64,000 nucleotides of DNA, from the NCBI GenBank assembly GCA_036346405.1, contig CM070566.1, positions 15,805,533 to 15,869,532 of the forward strand. Direction: 5' to 3'. A model generated the notes under the pieces. That model saw nothing but the letters and a program-made list of their open reading frames with translations, searched no databases and was not told the DNA's origin. Positions 11,289 to 21,690 of this stretch are shown piece after piece. The position numbers and the translations under genes are program-made. The stretch's first letter is position 1, and each line of letters starts with the position of its first letter. Source of the stretch: Phyllostachys edulis. Its lineage: Eukaryota > Streptophyta > Magnoliopsida > Poales > Poaceae.

Positions 11289-12961
11289 TGTAGGATCAAG
11301 GATAACCAACTAGAGGGGGTGAATAGGCAGTTTTTAAATTCTTTTGGCTAAACACGGATTTTGCCAAAATGAAAGCTTATGAAAAAAAAAATCACAATTT
11401 AAGGCCTAAAAGGTCTAAGGCTTTTTAAATGCACTACACTATCAAGACAAGCTAAACAATCTAATCAAGATAAACAACTAGCTCATAAGCATAAATGCAC
11501 AAAGTAAAAAGCAAGAGAATAAACCACACTAGGGAGACAAGCAATGTTTTCCCATAGTCTCGAAGACTTGCCAGTCTCCACTAATCCACGTTGAGGAAGC
11601 TTGATCAACTCAAGCCAGCTTCATACAAGCACTTCCTTCGATCATTAATGGTAGTTCTTCTCCACTCCGGATAAGCGAGCTTAGACCTTCACAAATGCCC
11701 GGGTGTTCTCACAATCTCCTTTGAGAAGATCAGCGACGCAACTCCAAACCGTCTAGGAGACGGCAATCTCCAAGAGTAATAGAACAAAGATTCTTCACTT
11801 GAAGATGCTCAAATGCCATAATGATCAAACCCTAATCAACGCTCTTGAAAAAACCTCAAGAACCTTTGCAAGAAGATTTTAATGCTCTCAAAGAGTAGAA
11901 GACAATGCAAAGGGCTCAAGTGTATTCAATGAGGTTCATCAAGACCCTCTAGCTACAATGGGTGAGGTATTTATAGCCTCCACCCACTGTACTAGCCGTC
12001 GGGGCACAAAATCCCCAAATTATCAGTAGGTCCGGTCAGACCGCAGGTGTTTGGCCGGTTAGTCCGGACTGCAATAACGGTCGACTGCTCCACCCTGCTA
12101 CGCATTAAATGCATAGAGAAAATAGTCATTATAGTGAGTTCGGTCAGACCGCCATTGTATGTCCAGTCAGACCGGTCTACAAAAATTCCAATCCAGAGAA
12201 AAATATGCTACTAGAAAAACTTGACCGTAGGGACAAACCGGGGGTGTGGTCAGTCCGGCACTTCACCTCCGGTCAGTCCGGCTTAAGCAAATTTGTAGCA
12301 AGACATAAAAAAGTACCTCTCTGGAAAAAGCTGACCAGGCCCTTGACTCGGAGGTCCGGTCAGTTCGGACCTATGCCGGCGGTCAGTCCGGCCTCAACAA
12401 TTCAAGCAAAAAGCGAAAAACTCCCTTCTCTAGAAAAAGCTGACCGGCCACTCGGTCTAGAGGTCCAGTCAGTCCGGGCTAATACCAAAGATTAGTCAGG
12501 TGAGAAAAATTATAAAGGAGCTTCTATCGAAAAAAGTCGATCATGGCTTTGAACCCAGAGGCGGTCGATCCACCTATCAATGTTGGTCAGTCCGGCCAAG
12601 AAGATAAAACACGTTTAAATTAAGGCCAGACTATTTCAAATAAATCCAAGATTTAAACGAAGTACGATTGAGCATTTGTGGCTTCATTCGCTTTCAAGCT
12701 ACTAGACATTTGATCCCTCTTCATAGTACGGTTTACTATTCTAACAATCCGGTCTTTTATCCTTCATTCTCCTAGACCGATAAAACTAAGAAAAGGTCCT
12801 ATCAACTAGATATCTTTACCTTGAGGGAGATGAGATCCTTTAGTGCTCTTCCATCTTAGTCCAAGAATAAACCTAGTAACTTCTTGATAAAGCGAGTTAG
12901 TACAAACCACATGGTTGTCTATAATTACCAAAAACACTGCAAATGGGGCCTAGATTCTTCA
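11289..12961 (-). mobile_element. Sirevirus-type copia 3' LTR
   Basis: The LTR (1673 bp) begins on the minus strand TGAAGAATCTAGG, directly after the polypurine tract at 12962-12976, and ends CTTGATCCTACA at 11289. The plus-strand start TGTAGGATCAAGG with AGAGGGGGTGAATAGG is typical of grass Sirevirus-like copia LTRs. The zone 12030-12600 carries many copies of GGTCAG(A/T)CCGG. The matching 5' LTR is not in the window, so identity and age cannot be estimated. Confidence 0.8.
12030..12600. repeat. Cluster of GGTCAG(A/T)CCGG motifs in the Sirevirus LTR
   Basis: About a dozen near-palindromic units such as CCGGTCAGACCG, GGTCAGTCCGG and CCGGTTAGTCCGG occur at irregular spacing. The same motif recurs at 15040-15150 and 15550-15640, outside the LTR but inside the same element, flanking the env-like frame. 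Sireviruses are known for conserved non-coding motifs; whether this is one of them cannot be judged here. Confidence 0.6.
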
Positions 12962-12977
12962 ATCTCCCCCTTTTTGG
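12962..12977 (-). promoter_or_regulatory. Polypurine tract adjoining the 3' LTR
   Basis: On the minus strand CAAAAAGGGGGAGAT immediately precedes the LTR start TGAAGAATC. This is the priming site for plus-strand DNA synthesis in LTR retrotransposons, and the AAAGGGGGAGA form is a Sirevirus hallmark. Confidence 0.85.
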
Positions 12978-13461
12978 TAATTGATGACAACCTCACTAAA
13001 GAGATATAATGAATTGATTTGAATATACCAAAAGTACTAAGCAAGAGTATATTCTAGGACATGATTTAGATAGCATGTGACAATATCATTGTGAAAGATA
13101 TGAAAAGAGCACAATGCTAGCTAAGGCATCACACAAGAGAGAAAGCTCCCCTTGACTATATGCAAGATTTATATGAGTAGAACAAGCATATATATGAAAG
13201 AATTTGGGCAAAGTTTCTCTTGTATTTTAGGTTGAGAGAGCAACAATATAATCAATAAGATAAAGGTATTCAACCAAGCTCACAAAAGGTAAAACATTAT
13301 GATCACTTAGAAATATCCATAAGACAAAGATAAAGAGGTTCAATAAGCTCAAATAGATGACATAAGAAAGTAATAAGCTTATCCTCTAACCTATTACACA
13401 CATAAAGTCTAGCAAACATTAAGAGTAACGTATTATGGATATAGCTAACAGAGAATAGATA

Positions 13462-13480
13462 GATCTCCCCCTTTGGCATC
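13462..13480 (-). promoter_or_regulatory. Second, upstream polypurine tract
   Basis: A second tract of the same form (minus strand GCCAAAGGGGGAGATC) lies about 500 bp upstream of the LTR, between the env-like frame and the main tract. Repeated tracts upstream of the 3' LTR are a known Sirevirus trait. Confidence 0.75.
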
Positions 13481-13564
13481 AAGTACCAAAAGCTAAGACG
13501 TAGGGGGAGGAGGAGCGCCAGCCGAAGAGGAAGGAGCTGCAGGAGAGGGATCAACACGACGACA

Positions 13565-14959
13565 TCAAGAGTAGGTGACGAACTGCTCAATCGATGAGAC
13601 CCGAGTGTTGATTTTAGCAATGTTGGTCTGAATCTGTCCTTGGGCTGCTTGCATCTCCAAGACCCATCCAGTCAACTGATCCAAGCGCTGAAGCACTACT
13701 ATGTTGGATTGATCCATGGCTACCTGGCGAGTGTCCAATGCCTGATAGTGACGATCTATCGCATCCATGCGATGATCAAGAATCTCCATGCGGCGATCCA
13801 CGGCATCAAAGCGAGACACAATAGTGTTGATGCCGGTGTGCAAAGTCTCTAGAAAAAGAGGATCAAGTCCACCCTGCTACTGAGGGGCTGGCTGAGATGG
13901 TGCTGGAGCATCATCACCCTGGTGAAGAGGTCTGTTCCTCAAATCTCTCTGATGGTCGCCTTCAGGCTTGTATTGCTTGTCAGGAAAAGAAAGTGCACCA
14001 TTGAAGTGGGTCACTTTGAGAATGGGCTGCATGATATAGGGGGCAAAGTACATCCGCTTGCCCAAATCACCCTTGCAAGCTGCCAACTCGGTCAGAATGA
14101 GATGCATTATATCAAACTTCTTTTCTTGCATCACAAAATCAATAACATTCCAAGCATGACCTCGAATAGCATCATTATTGCCGCTCCTAGGCAAGATAGT
14201 GGCCCTTATGATCCTATTGATGATGCTAGGAAGAGGTAAAAGACCTGCGACCTTACCAGTGATATACCCAGCATGGTTGGGATCATAGAACTGAGACTGC
14301 TCGGGAGTCTGAAGGGCTGGCCCAGGATGAATCTTGACATAGTCTCGTGATGGCAGAATAAGAGCCTCCTCAAATTGGTGCTTGGTGGCCGAGTAGCGCA
14401 CCGAGCCTGTCATCCAAGTCAGAGTTGCAAGAGTGGATGGAAGATGAACAGAAGCATAAAACTAGCGGATGACCTCTTCATTAAAGTTGCACTTGATGCT
14501 GACTATTCCATCCAATCCGGCATTACGAAAATGTGAATAGAGACCTTCATATCTAGTTTGCTGATTGAGATAAGACCAATTGATGTATTTTTGAATAGCA
14601 AACTGCTTGTAGACAAACACATGATTATAGGTATCCTCTTGAAATAAAGTGTGGAACCTCTCATCCGTGGCTGTCCTTGGCTTCTCATACTGGTTCTGTT
14701 GCCTTAACCTCATGAAATCCTCATTCTTAATGGAGTGAAGATTGACACTAGGTTCTAGTGGAAACTGCTGTTTGGCATCATCCTCTTGATAATCTTCATC
14801 CATGTTGTCACTGGCACTGGGCACTGGAGATAAAGAGGGAGAATGCTGCTCTTCATCACTGTCGAAGCCGCTATGCTCAACGGGAGGACGATGAGTGGCC
14901 TGCCGGAGAGGACGAGACGAAGATGCCCTGGGATCGCCAACATTCTTGGTCCTTGCCAT
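13565..14959 (-). pseudogene. Sirevirus env-like frame with two in-frame TAG stops
   Basis: From ATG at 14959 (MARTKNVGDPRASSS) to TGA at 13565, one reading frame of about 464 codons stays in register and is broken only by TAG at 14462-14464 and TAG at 13877-13879. It has a basic, Ser-rich and acidic amino terminus (about residues 1-70), a central globular part with the NFNEEVIR block just before the first stop, a Pro/Gln-rich segment, and a carboxy-terminal heptad-like region (about 13843-13600) likely to form a coiled coil. Position (after pol, before the polypurine tracts) and the NFNEE block fit the env-like or third ORF of Sireviruses. That ORF's role is not established, and no transmembrane segment is evident. 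Both stops are preceded or followed by Gln codons and could be CAG to TAG changes. Confidence 0.75.
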
Positions 14960-16433
14960 GAATACTAGAGAAAGATCAAGACCACAAACTGATAAGATGG
15001 ATTCAAAGGGGAATTCAAATAGGCAGTACTTTGGGAGGGCCGATTAGACCGCAAGGTACTGGCCGGTTAGACCGCATCACAGACTAACCGCATGGTACAT
15101 GCCGGTTAGACCACAGCGTGGACTGACCGCACGTTACATGCTGGTCAGATCGGGCTTGGTAGAGAAAAGCCCTAGGTTGGAATCCCTACAATCAAAATGG
15201 ACAAAATGAGAGGCATTTGTCAACATACAAGGATGTAATATGACAATGTGGTCATAATATATGAAGATAAACTAACTAGATGGGAATCTAGATCAAAAAG
15301 GAGAGAAGGTTCGAAGGAGAGAAGAGGGGTAGGAGAGGAAACCTTCGGGTAGGAAGAAGGACCGATAGCGAGGAGGGCGGCGGGGAGGAGGACGACCGGT
15401 GGCGAGGACAAGGACTTGAAGCTGACGGCGAAGACGAGGATCGAGGGCGGCGATGAGGGGGTTTCGGGTGGGGAGAGAAGGGGAGGGGAAAAGAAACTAG
15501 TAGAGAAAAAGGAAACGGACGGAGAGATAAAAGGACTGGGGAGATGGTCAGTAACGGCTCAAGTGCGGTCAAACCAACGAAGGAGTCCCAGTCAGACCGG
15601 GTAAGACACTACGGGTTGACCGGAAGAATACTGGTGGGTTGACCGCGAAAAGAATTTTTTTGAGAATTTAGTAGAAATTTTGTGTTGTCCTTGCTCCACA
15701 GAGTTAACACACAACATAAAATCGTCTTGGAGCAATTTCAACGAGATCTGATCAGCATAAGAGTTTTGAACATAGGTTTTTAGGAAATAGATCAATTTTT
15801 GATGTAAATGGTTTTGATAGAATCAAACGAAGCAAACACTGAAAAATTGTACTACTTGTGAAGAGATGTATGAGTACAAAATAGTATTTTGAGACAATAT
15901 AACTGAGGAAACATTGCCCAAATAGCAATACTCATTTTATGCTAGAATGGTGGCTTGAACATTTTTCAGGTTTTGGGTTATTTTTTAGTGAGATTGAAAC
16001 ACAAATATCTTTAATTTTGTTGAGAGTTTGAAAAACCTATAAACACAAAAAAGGTCATGAATAACCATCTTTAGGTTTTTCCTTTTGGGGGCACTATCAA
16101 ATTCTTTTTGATATAGAAAATGTATAAAGTTTTGATTTTGGTCAAAAGCAAGATACTTGAAGATCAAGTTTGGGCAAAAATTGACTTTTTCATTAAAAGT
16201 AGATAGTTTTAGTTTCTTTTTTTTTTAACCAAAAACCTTTGAAATACACTAGAGAATAGGTGTAGCTATTTTTTCAAGAGTTTTGGTTGATAAAATCCAA
16301 AAATTGACTTTTTGACCAAAAGGATTGGTTTTTGAAAAGACATTCTAGCATGTTTGTCAATATGTGCACAATTAGAGATGTGACATACATAATGATTGCA
16401 TAACACTCCCCCTAAATGTGTTTCCCATCTTAG
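14960..16433 (-). other. Sirevirus spacer between pol and env-like frame
   Basis: This is non-coding. It contains more GGTCAGACCGG-type motifs (15040-15150, 15550-15640), a purine-rich GGAGAGAAG zone at 15295-15530 (pyrimidine-rich on the element's strand), and AT-rich sequence to the junction. The element continues at 31005 after the inserted block, with CTTAG repeated at both edges (16429-16433, 31005-31009). Confidence 0.6.
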
Positions 16434-16825
16434 TGTAACACCCCAGCCCAACATAAGCCTAGAATGCTACTAAACTAACATTGTAATCATTTAAAACTAA
16501 GACATTTCCCTAAAGTTCGGCAGAACCTCCTTTGTATAGATGACTATATCGGAGGTTCTAATAGTCTAATATAACATCAATCAATATTCCAAACATCCAA
16601 TTTAAACTAATCATCACAGATCATCCAAAGTATGCTAAACAACTAAAGCATAATCCAAAGGGCATCCATAATCTTCTAATCAACTCTATTACAAATTATT
16701 CCAAGCATAGGGAGTAATCATAAATAATTCTTTAAGCAGATTACTCAAATACTAAATCAATAATCCAATCTATTCAAATGTGAATGGTTCGTGCCAATGT
16801 GCAACCACTCTTATGACTATTCCCT
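16434..16825 (-). mobile_element. Gypsy solo LTR, left part (resumes at 28300)
   Basis: On the plus strand it starts TGTAACACCCCAGCCC, followed by AACATAAGCCTAGAATGCT, the complement of the 3' end of the hairpin-bearing LTR family. It is cut at 16825 by the full-length element 16826-28294 (TCCCT duplicated at 16821-16825 and 28295-28299) and resumes at 28300-30290. Joined length is about 2.38 kb, like the other copies. It lies on the minus strand. Confidence 0.8.
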
Positions 16826-19199
16826 TGTAATACCCCAAACATATTTTGAGAGGGATTAATTTGAGAGAGATTAAATTAATTAAGGAGAAGGACCAGTTAG
16901 CAAAGAAATTTTTGTAGAAGGAAAAGAGGGGGGTTTCTATGCAAATCCTCAGCAACCTAGGCTTGGGCTGTGGCCCATGTGGGCTAAGGGTGGCTGGCCA
17001 AGGAGAGGGAGGCGCCACCCTCCCCCTCCCAAAACCCTAGCTGCCACCCCTAGTCCCCCCTTCCCACTTCTGGCCGCCACCTCTTGTTCCCCTTGGCCGC
17101 ATCCTCCACTGGTCATGGCACCCCTCCCCTCCAGCAGCGCCCCCTCCATTGGTGAAGCACCTACAACCGGCCAAGAGCTCCCCGAGTTGCTACCGGCTAA
17201 GCGGAGGAGGAAGGCGATTCACCCGGGGGACGGATTGGCCAAGAAGAGGAATGAGAAGGAAGGGAGGGGAAGAGGATTCGCGCGGTGTTCTTCGCGTTCA
17301 TCAGCGGTTCTTCAAGGGTAACAAAGGATCTCCTTCATTGTATGATTTGTATTAGATGCAATTATGGTTTCGTTTAGTAGATCGAATATCTAATGCTGCT
17401 ACATCGCATTCTGTCCAGAACATTGTACGGCTATTTTCATGTTCTTAAAAGCCGAATCTGAGATTCCCATCTCCTAGAGATATTTGGGAATTGTTCTTAG
17501 CTTTCGGTAGCTGCCAAGAACGCCCAATTCTGAATTATGGTCTGTGAGTTATAATTTTTATAGTGATACTGTCCTGCTAATCTATTAGTATCCTGACAGT
17601 TTTTAGAAATCTGGGTTAAGAGAATAGCTAAAGGAGGAATTAGAGGAGCTTTCTATAATGAAAAATGGAGGTAATTGTCACAGATTTCCATAAAGCTAAA
17701 GAACATGAATTTTTGACAAACTTACTGAATGTTATGATGATTTTAGTATGACTGTCCAAAAACCCGATGCGAATTCGATGTTCTATTAATTAGATTAGTA
17801 GGGGTAGTAGATGGCCGATTCAGGACGGCTTACCAACTAGACTTACTTGGAGAATTTGTTAAAATTTTCAGGAAGTCCAAGAACACCTCATTTGGACTCC
17901 TGTACTAAAAGATATGGATTTTACAATATGGCTGTCCCTGAGAGGGACAGATCGATCTTTAGGAGTTGGAATTGGGAATCGCTAGAGAGTATAGCGAGTT
18001 CAGTTGTGCTACTAGTTATGTTTTTGGTCCAGTATGATTGTCTTAGAGTGTTTTATAATTATATTCAGGTGGGGATTGGTCGGGGCAGCGCCCTCTTCCG
18101 TCCTCCGTTCACTTGCGGTTGAGGCAAGTATTGCAGTTGTTAGTATAATTATGAATGTTTGATAGTGAGTGCTTGTGTTTTATACATATTAGCTATGCAA
18201 TGATGATAGTGTGATATGTATGAATAAGAATGGTGAATGCTTGAGTTATGGCTAAAGGTTATTCATGTATGTTGTTGTTGCAATACATGCTATTTAAAGT
18301 TTGAGACTCTGATATGTAGTTATTGATATACATGTTATTGATAGACAGAATACTGGTACATGTGCATGTTAAGAGCATCCTTTAGACTTGGTCACGTGAT
18401 GACCAAGTATGCATATTGGAGGTCCCCGTCATGTAGTTGACGGGCTTGTGGTCCCCACATTCGTAGAATGTGGGCATTGAGTAGAGGTCCCCATCATGAA
18501 GATGATGGGCTGTGGTCCCTATACTTGTGGAGTATCGGCTCTTGGTCCCTGTGCTAGAGGGCACAGGCAAGGGTATACATCGACGGTTGTATACCTCGCA
18601 TTACCGATAAAATGCGAAAAGAGTAAAAGAGAAAAAAAGGTGCATTGCCCATTTGCATTACATGAACATGTGAGATGTTTTAGTGTAAAGCTTTCTTATG
18701 GGATGTTGATACTATAACTGTGAGTTAATGTTTGTTTATTGGTACTTGCTGAGTCTTTGGACTCACTCTTGCTTTGCTGTGCTTTTAGGTACCACTTGCA
18801 TGAACGGCATGCATGGGAGGGAGTAGGCTTGCCTTGGATGCACTCACTACCACACAACTTTAAAGCTAAATAACATTTAGATCGTACTTTAATAATAAGC
18901 AAACTGCTTAAGGATTAAATTGTGGTTATGCATGAATGCATTGGATTATTTGTAATAATGAGAGTAGCATATTTTGGATATCCTTGCTTATGCTTTAGCT
19001 GATTTAGAATGTTTTGAATGCTTTGATGAGTTCTGGATGTTAGAATATTGATTATGATATATGTATCTGTTGGAACCTCCGGTATAGTTAGCTATACAAA
19101 GGAGGTTCTGCCGAAATTTAGAATTATGTCTTATGTTTTAATTAGTTATCATGTTTATTTAGTAGCATTCTAGGCTCATGTTGGGAAATTTGGGTGTTG
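16826..19199 (+). repeat. 5' LTR of the non-autonomous gypsy element
   Basis: About 2.37 kb, TGTAATACCCCAAAC to GGGTGTTG(T). It contains a GC-rich zone (16960-17320) whose open frames are artefacts, AT-rich text, a hairpin array at 18386-18616, and the 3' block GGTATAGTTAGCTATACAAAGGAGG (an inverted repeat) near 19081. It is very similar to the 3' LTR by eye, with small indels near 18270-18300. The last bases differ from the 3' LTR, so the exact end is uncertain by a few bases. Confidence 0.8.
18386..18616 (+). repeat. Array of eight short hairpins (copy A)
   Basis: Consecutive stem-loops: ACTTGGTCA/TGACCAAGT, CCCGTCA/TGACGGG, CCCACATTC/GAATGTGGG, CCCATCAT/ATGATGGG, CCTATACT/AGTATCGG (one mismatch), CCTGTGC/GCACAGG, GGTATACA/TGTATACC and CGCATT/AATGCG. 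Loops are 3-8 bases. Most units are introduced by GGTCCC or GGTCCCC. The same order is found in four other LTR copies in the window. Stems are 6-9 bp and nearly perfect, far beyond chance in 231 bp. Confidence 0.85.
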
Positions 19200-19206
19200 T
19201 TCTGGT

Positions 19207-19219
19207 TGGTATCGAGAGC
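19207..19219 (+). promoter_or_regulatory. Primer-binding site, initiator-Met tRNA type
   Basis: TGGTATCGAGAGC lies about 7 bases after the 5' LTR. It resembles the plant iMet primer site TGGTATCAGAGC with an extra G, so priming may be weakened. Confidence 0.6.
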
Positions 19220-19869
19220 TGAATGTGAGGTCCGTGGTATTGAAAATTTTAATTCTGACACACTATGCATAGTAGGTGGGAATGGGTTTTTGTAACGCCC
19301 CAACCCATCTAGAGCCTGGAATGCTACTAAATAAACATGATAACACTTTAAACATAAGGCATAGTTCTAAATTTCGGCAAAACCTCCTTTGTATAACTAA
19401 GTATACCGGAGGTTCCAACAGTTGCATAAATCATAATCAATATTCCAACATCCAAAATTCATCAAAGCATTCAAAGATAATCTATTCAGCTAAAGCATAA
19501 ACAAGCATAATCAAAATTTGCTACTCTCATTATTACAAATAATCCAATGCATTCAATCATAGCCATAATTAATCCTTAAGCAGTTTGCTTATTATTAAGA
19601 TATGATCTAAATGATATTCATCTTTAAAGATGTGTGGTAGTGAGTGCATCCAAAGCAAGCCTGCTCCCTCCCATGCATGCCGTTCTTGCAAATGGTACCT
19701 AAAAGCACAACAAAAGCAAGAGTGAGCCCAAAGACTCAGCAAGTATCAATAAAGAAACATTAAGCTCATAGTTAGAGTATCAACATACCATAAGAAACAT
19801 TACACTAAAACAACACACATGTTTATGTAATGAGAACATGCAATGCATCATTTTCTCTTTTACTCTTTT

Positions 19870-20100
19870 CGCATTTTACCAGCAATGCGGGGTATACAAC
19901 CGTCGAGGTATACCCTTGCCTATGCCCTCGAGCACAGGGACCAAGAGCCTATACTCCACAAGTATAGGGACCACAGCCCATCATCTTCATGATGGGGACC
20001 TCTACTCAATGCCCACATTCCACGAATGTGGGGACCACAAGCCCGTCATCTACATGACAGGGACCTCAAATATACATACTTGGTCACCACGTGACCAAGT
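19870..20100 (-). repeat. Hairpin array (copy C)
   Basis: This is the same series as at 18386-18616, in reverse order because the LTR is on the minus strand. Examples are GGTATACA/GGTATACC-type arms at about 19900, CCTATACT/AGTATAGG, CCCATCAT/ATGATGGG, CCCACATTC/GAATGTGGG and ACTTGGTCAC/GTGACCAAGT at 20078-20100 (10 bp, longer than in copy A). Confidence 0.8.
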
Positions 20101-21487
20101 CTCAGGTATGTTCTCAACATGCACATGTACTAGTACTCTATCTTTCAATAACATGTGAATCAACAATTACATACCAAAATCTCAAACATTAAATAACATG
20201 TATTGCATCAACAACATACATGAATAACCTTTATCCATAACTCAAGCATTCGCCAATCTTATTCATACATATCACACTATAATTCATGCATAGCTAATAT
20301 GGATAAAACACAAGCACTCACTGTCAAACATTCATAATTATACTAACAACCAGAATACTTGCCTCAACCGTGCGGGAACGGAGGACACGAAGAGGGCGCT
20401 GCCCCCGAGACCAATCCCCCACCTGAATATAATTATAAAGCACGCTAAGACAATCATACTGGACCAAAAACATAAATAATAGCACAACCGAACCCGCTAT
20501 ACTCTCAAGCGCATTCCCAATTCCAACTCCTAAAGATCGATCTGTCCCCTTTGTGGACAGCCATATTCTAAAATCCATATATTTTTGTACAGGAGTCCAA
20601 ATGAGGTGTTCTTGGACTTCCTGGAAAGGTTAACAAATTATCCAAGTAAGTCTAGTTGGTGAGCCATCCTGAATCGGCCATCTAATACCCCTACCAAGCC
20701 AATTAATAAAACATCGAATTCACATCAGATTATCTGGACAGTAATACCAAAACGACCATAACTTTCGGTACGATTGTCCAAATTCCGCGTTCTTGAGCTT
20801 TCTGGAAAGCTGAGACAATAATATACAACTTAAATTATATTGTGATCCTCTAATTTTCCATTTAACTAATTGCTTAATTCAGATTACTAACTGCTGTCAG
20901 GATACCGACAGATTAGCAGGACAGACTCACTAAAAAATTCATATCTCGCATACCGTAATTCGGAATTGGGTGTTCTTGGCGGCTACGGAAAGCTAAGAAC
21001 AATTCCCAACTGTATCTAACATATGGGATCCACAGATTCGGACTCTAGATGACCGAAAAAAGCCGCTCAAGTCTCTGGACAGAACACGATCTAGCAGAAA
21101 TTGATAATCGATCTACTAAACGAATTCATAAACGCGTCTAATACAAAACATACAGTGAGGGAGGATCTTCATTACCCTTGAAGAATGCAGGAAGATGATG
21201 AACTACCCCTAAGAGAAGATCCTCTCCCTCTTCTCTTTCACCCTTAATCCCTTCCTCTTCGCATTCCTCTTGGCCGGCCTGACTCCCGGGAGCTCCTCCT
21301 TCGTCTTCCTCCAAGCCAGCAGCAGGGAGCACACCTCAAGGGCCGGCGGCAATGGGGAACCAGCAGGGAGGCGGCCAAGGATGTGGAGGAGAGGGGAGGT
21401 GGCGGCTGCCAAAGGGGTGAGGGACAATGGGGGAGGGGGCTAGGGTTTGGGGGGAAGAAAAGGGGTGCCTCCCCCCCTTGGCCGGCC

Positions 21488-21497
21488 ACATATAGGC
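21488..21497 (-). promoter_or_regulatory. Putative LTR TATA box
   Basis: Minus-strand CCTATATGTGG lies at the start of the GC-rich, CT-containing leader of the solo LTR. If it is the core promoter, the hairpin array (19870-20100) lies roughly 1.4-1.6 kb downstream and would be transcribed. Confidence 0.35.
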
Positions 21498-21690
21498 CTC
21501 ATGGGCCTAAGCCCAGGCCCAAGTTGTCACAATTTGCTGATTTCCCTCTTGATTAACTGCTTAAACAACTATTCTCCATAGGATCCTTCTCCTAAATCAA
21601 TTTCTAAATAGTCCTTCTCCTAATTCAATTTAATTCTCTCCCGAATACTCTTTCGAATAGTCTCGAATACTTTTGGGGTATTACAGTTTT

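Larger units (their letters stand above)
19291..21685 (-). mobile_element. Solo LTR of the same family, TSD GTTTT
   Basis: On the plus strand it starts TGTAACGCCCCAACC, ends TTTTGGGGTATTACA, and is flanked by GTTTT at 19286-19290 and 21686-21690. Its reverse complement matches the 16826 and 25953 LTRs block for block, including the hairpin array (19870-20100) and the GC-rich zone (21230-21500). A TATATAGG-like box in minus orientation lies at about 21488-21496 (minus GGCCTATATGTGG). It sits just inside the internal domain of the host element, so it arose by self-nesting followed by LTR recombination. Confidence 0.85.

Noticed and set aside
14930..14959. MARTK start resembling histone H3
   Set aside because: Only five residues match; the rest is the Sirevirus env-like frame.
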